Source: an uncultured Thermomicrobiales bacterium (GTDB lineage Bacteria > Chloroflexota > Chloroflexia > Thermomicrobiales > CADCWN01). Taken from it: a DNA stretch of 50,219 nucleotides. Shown here in pieces: positions 26,392 to 32,617 of the stretch. Position 1 is the first letter of the stretch. Each line of letters starts with the position of its first letter. A model generated the notes under the pieces. It was not told the DNA's origin. It was given only the letters and a program-made list of their open reading frames with translations, and did no database searches. The stretch lies in contig CADCWN010000386.1 in the NCBI GenBank assembly GCA_902806415.1, positions 1 through 50,219 on the forward strand, written 5' to 3'. Position numbers and translations under genes: made by a program.

Positions 26392-27387
26392 GTGAGCGAG
26401 ATTAACGAAGCGATCACGGCATGGATACGGACGCAACACGGTGAGGGAGTACACCTCCTCGCTGTGCAGCCTCACACGAGCGGAGAGCAGGGCTACCCCG
26501 GCGCGACGCTGCGCTACTACGATGTCGATTACACGCTCCGTAACGTCACCGAGCGGGCTGTGCTCGTTACCAAGGAGGCGTCGCTCGTCGAGCGTCGCAC
26601 ACTCGCCTGGCTCAACAGACGTGACTTGCCTGCGCCGTTCAGTCACACCACCGATTTGGAGACGGACGCCCCGGTGCTCGTCTACCTGGAATATGCTGGC
26701 GATCCGGCACCTACAGAAGGACACGTACAGGGGGTCGCACGCTCCCTGGCGGCGATCCACCACAGCGCCCTCGGGCGTGGCGACGACCTCGCGTGGCTGC
26801 CGCGCGCTGACGCCGCCTTCCTCGCGGAGCGCGTGATCGACATTTGCTGGCGCAGGCCCTGGCGGCATTTGCTGACCGGCGAGGGCTACACCGACTGGTT
26901 CGATCGCCCACACCAGGCGGTCGCGTCCGACGTCGGCTTCTGTGCGGCATTCGCCGACACCACAACAGCAATCGAGGCGGTCGCCGCGCGTTTCCCCCGT
27001 GCGCTGACAACTATCGGAGAAGAGGCGGCCACGCTGACGCTCGTCCATACCGATCTCCACGGCGAACACATCCGCTGGCGAGGGAGCCGCGCCCGGATCA
27101 TCGACTGGGATCAGGCACGCTACGGGTCGCGCTATCTCGACTTGCCCAACCTGTTCTCGCGCGAGGAAGCCTTGCTCTACCACGACGCGCTGGCCGACCT
27201 CGGCCATACTATCCCGCGCGATACATTTTTGGCAGGCTATGACGCGGCGCGTCCCTATCCCGGCTTCAAGTACTTTGGCATCGGCCTCTGGAACTGGCAG
27301 CACGGCGATCCAACGCGTCGCCATAAGAATGTTCAATACTGGATCGATCTGGTCCTTGGTTCAGGGCGATACGGGTCGGAGCGGTAG
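26392..27387 (+). CDS. Aminoglycoside phosphotransferase (APH)/choline-kinase-fold protein
   Basis: A 331-aa small-molecule kinase-fold protein. The catalytic loop reads HTDLHGEH (His219, Asp221) and is followed by IIDWDQARYG with the metal Asp. The usual Asn of the HxDxxxxN loop is replaced by His. Substrates of this family range from antibiotics to choline, homoserine and sugars, and resistance should not be assumed. GTG 26392 is the likely start, without a clear ribosome binding site. The TAG stop lies inside a convergent terminator hairpin. A GGCGGGG/CCCCGCC stem at 26334-26362 may end the upstream PBP transcript. Confidence 0.8.
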   Translation: MSEINEAITAWIRTQHGEGVHLLAVQPHTSGEQGYPGATLRYYDVDYTLRNVTERAVLVTKEASLVERRTLAWLNRRDLPAPFSHTTDLETDAPVLVYLEYAGDPAPTEGHVQGVARSLAAIHHSALGRGDDLAWLPRADAAFLAERVIDICWRRPWRHLLTGEGYTDWFDRPHQAVASDVGFCAAFADTTTAIEAVAARFPRALTTIGEEAATLTLVHTDLHGEHIRWRGSRARIIDWDQARYGSRYLDLPNLFSREEALLYHDALADLGHTIPRDTFLAGYDAARPYPGFKYFGIGLWNWQHGDPTRRHKNVQYWIDLVLGSGRYGSER

Positions 27388-27414
27388 GGGTGGGTCACTG
27401 AACCGCCCCTACCG
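27382..27414. terminator. Convergent hairpin at the APH stop codon
   Basis: CGGTAGGGG at 27382-27390 pairs with CCCCTACCG at 27406-27414, and the stem continues inward with one wobble. The stop codon of the APH-like gene lies within the left arm. It separates convergent genes. Confidence 0.7.
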
Positions 27415-27439
27415 GATCAAGGCGCTGTCCCCTCAGCTT

Positions 27440-28186
27440 TCACTCCCAGCGGAAGGTGCGCGCGGCGACCACGAGCGCGCCGACCGCCCAGGCGGCGAGG
27501 ACGAGCAGGGCGGAGAGCGGGAACGCCACATCGACGGTCAGCGCGGCGCGCAGCGCCTCGGTGAGGGCGGCGGCGGGCGAGAGGCGCGCGAGAGCGGCGA
27601 GGGGGCCGGGGAGGCGATCGAGCGGCAGGACCGCGCCGCTGATGATCAGGAAGAAGAGGTAGAGGGCGTTGGCCCCGGCCAGGGTCGCCTCGGCGCGCAG
27701 CGCCCCGGCCATCGCCAGCCCGATCCCGGCGAACGCGACCGTGCCGAGCGCGACGAGCAGCAGGGCGACGAGCGGTGCGCCCGCCGGCCGCCAGCCGTAG
27801 ACGGTCGCCGCGATCACGACCAGGACCACGACCTGCGCGATCTCCAGCGCCAGCACCGCCAGCGCCTTGGCGATCAGCAGGCCGCCACGCGGCAGCGGCG
27901 ACGCGCCCAGACGTTTCAGCACGCCGTAGTAGCGCTCGTAGGCGGTGGCGATCCCCAGGCTGACCATCCCGTTGGCGATGATCGCCAGCGCCAGCATCCC
28001 CGGCAGCAGGAAATCGACCGGGCGATCCGTCGTCAGCCCCGGCACGCCGAGCGCGGTGAAGAAGACGAGCAGCGCCACCGGCACGATCAGCGTGATCAGG
28101 ATATTCTCGCCGCGCCGCGCGGTCAGGAGCAGTTCGGCTCGGGTCTGCGCCCCGATCGAGCGCAGCAGCAGGGCACGATCGCTCAT
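27440..28186 (-). CDS. ABC-2 exporter permease subunit
   Basis: A 248-aa membrane protein with about six helices. YYGVLKRLGASPLPR near residue 90 is the cytosolic coupling segment of ABC-2 permeases. It is the downstream partner of the ATPase at 28189-29154. ATG 28186 is chosen because GAGGAG, inside the end of the ATPase gene, is six bases upstream; two bases separate the ATPase stop from this ATG. The family resembles multidrug, bacteriocin or lipid exporters; the substrate is unknown. Confidence 0.91.
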   Translation of the reverse strand: MSDRALLLRSIGAQTRAELLLTARRGENILITLIVPVALLVFFTALGVPGLTTDRPVDFLLPGMLALAIIANGMVSLGIATAYERYYGVLKRLGASPLPRGGLLIAKALAVLALEIAQVVVLVVIAATVYGWRPAGAPLVALLLVALGTVAFAGIGLAMAGALRAEATLAGANALYLFFLIISGAVLPLDRLPGPLAALARLSPAAALTEALRAALTVDVAFPLSALLVLAAWAVGALVVAARTFRWE

Positions 28187-28188
28187 GA

Positions 28189-29154
28189 TCACTCCTCGCG
28201 CCCGGTCAGCCGCAGGAACAGCTCCTCCAGCGACCCCTCCCCGACGCGCAACTCGCGCAGGGTCACGCCCGCATCGCGCAGCCAGGCGGTGATCGCCGCC
28301 AGCGCGGCGGGCAACTCGGCAGGGATGGCCTCGATCGCGTAGGAGCCAGGCTCGACCTCGCGCGCCGCGCGCACGCCGGGCAGCCCGGCCAGGGCGGCGA
28401 TCGGCAGACCCGGCGACGCCAGCAGCCGCACCGCCCCCAACTCGGTCGCGCAGGTCAACTCCTGCGGCGTCCCGAGGGCGACCAAGCGCCCGTGGTCGAT
28501 GATCACGACTCGGTCGGCCAGGCGCTCGGCCTCGTCCAGCAGATGGGTCGTCAGGATGACCGTCGTGCCGTCGTCGCGCAACTCGCGCACGATCTCCCAG
28601 GTCGCCAGGCGGGCCTGCGGGTCCATGCCGGTCGTCGGCTCGTCGAGGAAGACCAGGGCCGGGCGACCGACGATCGCCAGCGCCAGCGCCAGCCGCCGCT
28701 TCTGACCGCCCGAGAGGCGGCGGCAGCGCGTCCGCGCCGCCGCGCGCAGCCCGACCCGATCGAGCAACTCCTCCGGGTCGAGCGGGTCGGGGAAGAAAGC
28801 GGCGTAGAGGCGCAGCACCTCGCGCGGGGTGAGCATCGGCTGCACGCCATCGGCCTGGAGCATCACCCCCATCCGCAGCTTCAACCGCCGCGCCTCGCGG
28901 ATCGGGTCGAGGCCCAGGACGCGCACGCTCCCCGCGTCGGGCGCGCGATACCCTTCCAGGATCTCGATCGTCGTCGTCTTCCCCGCCCCGTTCGGACCGA
29001 GGAGCGCGAAGACTTCACCCGGCGCGACGGCGAAGCTGAGGCCATCGACCGCCCGCGTCGCGCCGTACACCTTCACCAAGCCATCCACGACCACGGCGGG
29101 GGCGGATAGTCCTATCGCCTGCCTCGCCACTGTCGTGTCTTGCGCGCGTATCAT
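28189..29154 (-). CDS. ABC-2 exporter ATP-binding subunit
   Basis: A 321-aa ATPase with Walker A GPNGAGKTT (53-61), a canonical LSGGQKRRL signature, Walker B LVFLDEPTTGMD and a TTHLLDEAE switch. An accessory C-terminal domain of about 80 residues follows. ATG 29154 is the likely start, close behind GGGATAAGG; the frame is open 17 codons further. The upstream region to 29580 holds only repeats. It forms an exporter operon with the permease gene, separate from the exporter at 17685-19429. Confidence 0.93.
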   Translation of the reverse strand: MIRAQDTTVARQAIGLSAPAVVVDGLVKVYGATRAVDGLSFAVAPGEVFALLGPNGAGKTTTIEILEGYRAPDAGSVRVLGLDPIREARRLKLRMGVMLQADGVQPMLTPREVLRLYAAFFPDPLDPEELLDRVGLRAAARTRCRRLSGGQKRRLALALAIVGRPALVFLDEPTTGMDPQARLATWEIVRELRDDGTTVILTTHLLDEAERLADRVVIIDHGRLVALGTPQELTCATELGAVRLLASPGLPIAALAGLPGVRAAREVEPGSYAIEAIPAELPAALAAITAWLRDAGVTLRELRVGEGSLEELFLRLTGREE

Positions 29155-29195
29155 CCTTATCCCAACATTGCTACTGAAAGGCACTACACCTGGTC

Positions 29196-29402
29196 GTAGG
29201 GGCACATTGTCGCGCCCTACCTACACCGAGGGGTATTCGCCAGGCGTGGGTGGCAGGACGACGGACGGGCGTATGCAATACGCCCCTACGCCCGACCGCG
29301 TCGCCTTGCCCCGCAGCCGGTCGGAATCCCTATCCTCAGAGTATGATCGCGTTTGCCGAACGCCGCCCACCGCCGGTTGTAGGGGCGTATTGCATACGCC
29401 CT
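29196..29402. repeat. REP-like palindrome cluster (GGGCGTAT/ATACGCCC type) in the gap 29155-29580
   Basis: Clear copies are GGGCGTATGCAATACGCCC at 29267-29285 and GGGCGTATTGCATACGCCC at 29383-29401. A variant GTAGGGGCAC...GCGCCCTAC sits at 29196-29220, and decayed pieces follow to about 29470. The same core is found at 13781 and 13853. No gene is seen in the gap. Confidence 0.85.
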
Positions 29403-29532
29403 CTCCACCTCACCTATCTACATACGCCCGTAGAAAACCCGGCGTGGGGCGGGTGCAGGCAATACGCCTCTCGAATTATTCCACAGCCCACCCGCGCCCG
29501 CATCGGCTTGCAAAAGTTCGCCGTTAAGCGGC

Positions 29533-29566
29533 GAGCGGGCCGGGGAAATATTTCCCCGGCCCGCTC
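29533..29566. terminator. Perfect 34-bp loopless palindrome
   Basis: Seventeen-bp arms starting GAGCGGGCC meet at a central AATATT without a loop. As RNA it would form a strong hairpin, so it may end transcripts from either side; as DNA it could be a protein site or a cruciform. It lies 15 bp before the 148-bp element. Confidence 0.6.
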
Positions 29567-29580
29567 GGATAGAACGACTC

Positions 29581-29728
29581 ATACTGACTTTGGTTGGAAA
29601 TCTGCGATGTTAGCCCGCGTAGGCGGGTGTATCCTGCGCGGGTAGCAGGGCTTCGTGGCCACAGGCCCGCGAGGCGCGGCTTCAGCCGCCCGCCAGGTGC
29701 ATGCCAAGTTTTCTCCCGAAGTCAGTAT
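29581..29728. mobile_element. MITE-like 148-bp element with 10-bp terminal inverted repeats
   Basis: The ends ATACTGACTT (29581-29590) and AAGTCAGTAT (29719-29728) are perfect inverted repeats. Between them is a copy of the modular hairpin repeat (29611-29693) with GTATCCTG...CAGGGCTT. No target duplication is obvious and no protein is encoded. A partial copy with the same right end occupies 2466-2559. The last base of the right end completes the stop codon of the leftward DUF427 gene. Confidence 0.65.
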
Positions 29729-30009
29729 CAGCCCTCGACCGCGACCCCTTTCCAGAAAGCGACGTAGCCCTCGATGGGGTGCCCGGCGTCGCGCGTGGCG
29801 GCGTAGGACCAGGCGGCGTTGGGGTTCGTCTCCCCGCCGGCCTCGATCGTGTAGTAGCTCACCTCGCCGCGCAAGGTGCGGACCTTGCGCGCCGCGCTCG
29901 GGCGCAGATAGCGCCGATCGACCGCCTCGGGCGGGAAGTAGTACTGACCGTCAACCTGGATTGTCGAGTCGCTCTCTGCCAGGGTCGTCCCGTTCCACAG
30001 CGCTTTCAT
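29728..30009 (-). CDS. DUF427 domain protein
   Basis: A 93-aa protein matching the DUF427 family (MKALWNGTTLAES, SYYTIEAGGETNPNAAWSY, GHPIEGYVAFWKGV). The family is a small beta-rich fold of unknown function. It is full length, and GAGGAGGCTCCCG precedes ATG 30009. An operator GTAAC-N7-GTTAC at 30078-30094 matches the one over the rrf2 promoter, so it is probably controlled by the neighbouring Rrf2 regulator. Confidence 0.88.
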   Translation of the reverse strand: MKALWNGTTLAESDSTIQVDGQYYFPPEAVDRRYLRPSAARKVRTLRGEVSYYTIEAGGETNPNAAWSYAATRDAGHPIEGYVAFWKGVAVEG

Positions 30010-30077
30010 CGGGAGCCTCCTCGCCGCCTCGCGCGGCCCGCTTCGTTGTGAAGGGCTCTCTCAACCCCTCGACATTC

Positions 30078-30094
30078 GTAACACACATTGTTAC
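30078..30094. promoter_or_regulatory. Rrf2-type operator upstream of the DUF427 gene
   Basis: The 17-bp dyad GTAAC-N7-GTTAC (spacer ACACATT) lies 69 bp before the DUF427 start. It has the same arms and spacing as the dyad at 30581-30597 over the regulator's own promoter. Confidence 0.75.
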
Positions 30095-30127
30095 GGATCT
30101 AGGCCAAAAAGTGTTCCCGGCGCGATC

Positions 30128-30559
30128 CTATCGTGGAGAACTCGACTGCGGCACCGCGTCGCGCAGCACATCGGCGATCGTCACGCGCGCCAGGCGCTCG
30201 GCCATCGCCATCTCGGCCTCGTGGAAAACCTCGCCGAGTGTGCCGCAGATCGTCCGCCCGACCGGGCAAGAGGCATTCGGCAACTTCGGCGGGAGAGCCA
30301 GGAGATCGTCGGTCTCGACAGCGCGGAAGACATCGCAGAGGGTGATCGCCTCGGGCGCGCCGACGAGCCGCCAGCCGCCGCCAGCACCCGGCTGCGAAAC
30401 AACCAGATGCGCCTCGCGCAGTCCGGCCATCGTGCGGCGGATGACCACGGGGTTGGTGTTCACGCTCGCCGCGATCACCTCCGAGGTCAGCGGCTCGTCG
30501 CCCTTGAGCGCCAGCAGCGTGAGGATATGTGTCGCGACCGCGAACCGACTCGATGTCAT
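30128..30559 (-). CDS. Rrf2-family transcriptional regulator
   Basis: A 143-aa winged-helix repressor of the Rrf2 family (IscR, NsrR, CymR). The helix-turn-helix is at about residues 25-50 (TSEVIAASVNTNPVVIRRTM), the wing is GAGGGWRL and the dimerisation helix follows from about 100. Cys98 and Cys105 lie in the loop that holds Fe-S ligands in IscR/NsrR, and Cys75 is a third candidate, so redox or NO sensing is possible but not certain. It has its own consensus promoter covered by an operator, indicating autoregulation. Confidence 0.92.
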   Translation of the reverse strand: MTSSRFAVATHILTLLALKGDEPLTSEVIAASVNTNPVVIRRTMAGLREAHLVVSQPGAGGGWRLVGAPEAITLCDVFRAVETDDLLALPPKLPNASCPVGRTICGTLGEVFHEAEMAMAERLARVTIADVLRDAVPQSSSPR

Positions 30560-30580
30560 CGCCGACCAGCACCGCCTTTC

Positions 30581-30615
30581 GTAACCAGTATAGTTACAGA
30601 CAAGGGGCGTGTCAA
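30581..30615 (-). promoter_or_regulatory. rrf2 promoter with overlapping operator
   Basis: On the minus strand TTGACA (30615-30610), a 17-bp spacer and TATACT (30592-30587) form a near-consensus promoter. The dyad GTAAC-N7-GTTAC at 30581-30597 covers the -10 box. The placement predicts simple autorepression. Confidence 0.82.
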
Positions 30616-30661
30616 GGACTCGTGACCACTCGCTGACGCTGAATGCCCGACGGTCGGGGTC

Positions 30662-31468
30662 TTAATGCGCTCGTTCCTGCGCGTTGCGTACCATGACGGG
30701 GACAAGGCGGCGAGGGAGGAATTTGGGGACGAGCGCCTGCAAGCGATTCTTCAGGCCGGGGACGACGATCGGTCGCCCGCCCATCAGGGCGGCGTACCCT
30801 TCGCGCGCGACCGTCGCGGCATCCATGATCGCCCGATCGCGCACCAGCTTGGACTCTTCCATCCCCGCCCGCGCCTGGAAGCCGGTGCTCGTCGGGCCGG
30901 GGCAGAGTGCCGTCACCGTCACGCCGGTCCCGCGCAATTCTTCGCCGATCGCCTCGGAGAACGAGAGGACGAACGCTTTGGAGGCATAGTAGACCGCCAT
31001 CAATGGGCCGGGCATGAAGGCGGCGGTCGAGGCGACGTTCAAGATTTTGCCCCAGCGCCGCTCGGCCATCCCCGGTAACAGCCGCCGCGTCAACTCGGTC
31101 AGCGCGACGATATTGACCTGGAGCATCCGCATCTCGCCGGCGAGATCGAGATCCTTGAACTGGCCATAGGTGGCGAAACCGGCGTTGTTGATCAGCACAT
31201 CGACCGCGATCTCCCGGCGCTCAAGTTCGCCGACGAGCGTCGCCACCGCCCCGGCAGCGGATAAGTCGGCGGCGATGGCGGTGTAGCGGATACCCCAACG
31301 CAAGGTCAGGGCTTCGCCCACGGCATGCAACCGTGCCTCATCCCGCGCTACCAGCACGAGATCGCACCGATTGGCCGCGAACACCCCCGCCAGCTCCGCG
31401 CCGATCCCGCCCGACGCGCCGGTGATCAGCGCCGTCCGCCGCTGCTCACCACCATTCCCCGCCGCCAT
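30662..31468 (-). CDS. Short-chain dehydrogenase/reductase
   Basis: A 268-aa classical SDR. The cofactor motif TGASGGIG is at residues 16-23, NNAG near 94-97, and the catalytic residues are Ser147, Tyr160 and Lys164 (YYASK). An Arg in ARDEARL after the second strand suggests NADPH preference. The sequence is close to the DltE/YqjQ-like oxidoreductases; the substrate is unknown. It is downstream of the TetR-monooxygenase pair, separated by 42 bp, and may belong to the same transcript. Confidence 0.92.
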   Translation of the reverse strand: MAAGNGGEQRRTALITGASGGIGAELAGVFAANRCDLVLVARDEARLHAVGEALTLRWGIRYTAIAADLSAAGAVATLVGELERREIAVDVLINNAGFATYGQFKDLDLAGEMRMLQVNIVALTELTRRLLPGMAERRWGKILNVASTAAFMPGPLMAVYYASKAFVLSFSEAIGEELRGTGVTVTALCPGPTSTGFQARAGMEESKLVRDRAIMDAATVAREGYAALMGGRPIVVPGLKNRLQALVPKFLPRRLVPVMVRNAQERAH

Positions 31469-31510
31469 CTTGTCTCAACTCCTGTTCATCAGACCACCCG
31501 AAACCCCGCG

Positions 31511-31720
31511 TCAGAGTGTCCCCGCCGCAGTGACTTCGTAGCGCATCACGCGCGGTGGGCTCGCCACCAATCCCGACAGCGCCCCGTTGAACTCGGCCAT
31601 GTGCGGCGTCCCGAAGTGGGCGCGTAGCGCCTCATCGCTCTCCCACTCCTCGAAGAGGAGGAAGGTATCGGGATCGGCGATGTCAGCATAAAAGCGAACG
31701 GTCCCCGCGACGATAATCAC
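31511..31720 (-). CDS. Shortened ABM-family (YgiN-like) monooxygenase
   Basis: A 69-aa protein. It starts MIIVAGTVR like ordinary quinol monooxygenases but goes straight to FYADIADPDTFLLFEEWES and TPHMAEF. The segment that normally lies between (about 25-30 residues, ending in a Gly-Cys turn) is missing. The frame is intact, so this is an in-frame deletion, or a reduced protein that still dimerises. Its GTG start overlaps the TGA of the TetR gene (GTGA), so the two are translationally coupled. Activity is doubtful. Confidence 0.7.
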   Translation of the reverse strand: MIIVAGTVRFYADIADPDTFLLFEEWESDEALRAHFGTPHMAEFNGALSGLVASPPRVMRYEVTAAGTL

Positions 31721-32376
31721 GCTGCAGTCCTTTCCCGCTCCATCCCGAGCAACATGGCGACCAGTGCCGTTGTCAACGCCGGGCCGAAATCGACGCGCAA
31801 GGGGGCCATTTCCGGCAGCGCCAGCACCTCACGCACAATGGGGCCGGGATCGGCCAGCTGCCGCAGGCCGGTCACCAACGCGTGGACGCGGATCAAGATC
31901 AGCATCCCCTCCCCCGCCGCGAGGAAGGGTAGTCGCCGCTCCAGGCGTCTGCCGGTCGAGCCCGCCCGCGTCAGCGTCATCCCCTTGTAGGCTCGCGCCT
32001 GCGCCTCGCTGATGTTGTGCTCCAGGGTCCCCTCGCCGATCGCCAGCAGCCGCGTCAGGGCGGTGCGATACACCGTCACACCGCCGATCGCCCGCCCGAC
32101 GCGCGCGGCGTCCCAGTGGCCCGCTTCGTCGAGCACGCTGTCGAGGGCGTCGAACCAATCGGCGAGCAACTCCTCGAGCAGGGCGAGCAGCAACTCCTCT
32201 TTGGTCGTGAAGTAGAGGTAGAGGGTCCCCTTCGCCAGCCCGCAGCACGCGGCAACCTCCGCCATCGTCAGCGTCGCGAATGTCCGCTCGTCCCAGAGCG
32301 CCAGCGCCTCATCGAGGATCCGCCGCCGCCGCGCCAGCTTGTCTTCGTCTTTCCGCGCCCGCTGTTTAATGACCAT
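31717..32376 (-). CDS. TetR-family transcriptional regulator
   Basis: A 219-aa repressor with an N-terminal TetR HTH (about residues 20-65, TMAEVAACCGLAKGTLYLYF) and an unrelated ligand-binding C-terminal part. Two operator dyads, ATGACC-N3-GGTCAT, lie at the start; one covers the ATG itself. The predicted transcript start is only a few bases before the ATG, so the mRNA is likely leaderless. The gene is coupled to the downstream monooxygenase, and the SDR follows. Confidence 0.93.
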   Translation of the reverse strand: MVIKQRARKDEDKLARRRRILDEALALWDERTFATLTMAEVAACCGLAKGTLYLYFTTKEELLLALLEELLADWFDALDSVLDEAGHWDAARVGRAIGGVTVYRTALTRLLAIGEGTLEHNISEAQARAYKGMTLTRAGSTGRRLERRLPFLAAGEGMLILIRVHALVTGLRQLADPGPIVREVLALPEMAPLRVDFGPALTTALVAMLLGMERERTAA

Positions 32377-32412
32377 GGGTCATATAACAAATGACCCTTG
32401 GTCATTCGTCAA
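32369..32412 (-). promoter_or_regulatory. TetR promoter with two tandem operators
   Basis: Dyads ATGACC-ATG-GGTCAT (32369-32383) and ATGACC-CTT-GGTCAT (32391-32405) have centres 22 bp apart, two helical turns. On the minus strand TTGACG (32412-32407) could be the -35 box, with TGTTAT at 17 bp or TTATAT at 19 bp as the -10. Both the promoter spacer and the start codon are covered, which predicts autorepression. Confidence 0.82.
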
Positions 32413-32617
32413 GAGGCGAGGGTTACGCTGCGGCAAGTGTCCGGGATTTGGAGAAACCACCCGATCCCGCGATACGTGGCTTGCATCTTCTGCTCATCAC
32501 CGCACGTTCGCTTGCAACCCAGGCCACTCTCGCCTACTCTGTGCGATGCACGATGAATGGTGGGGTGGGGCGGCGCTGATGCGGCCCCACGATGACCAGC
32601 GAAGGGACAAGGGCAGG

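Noticed and set aside
26392-27387. Calling the APH-fold gene an antibiotic resistance gene
   Set aside because: The family is broad and the catalytic loop is divergent; nothing in the sequence supports an aminoglycoside substrate.
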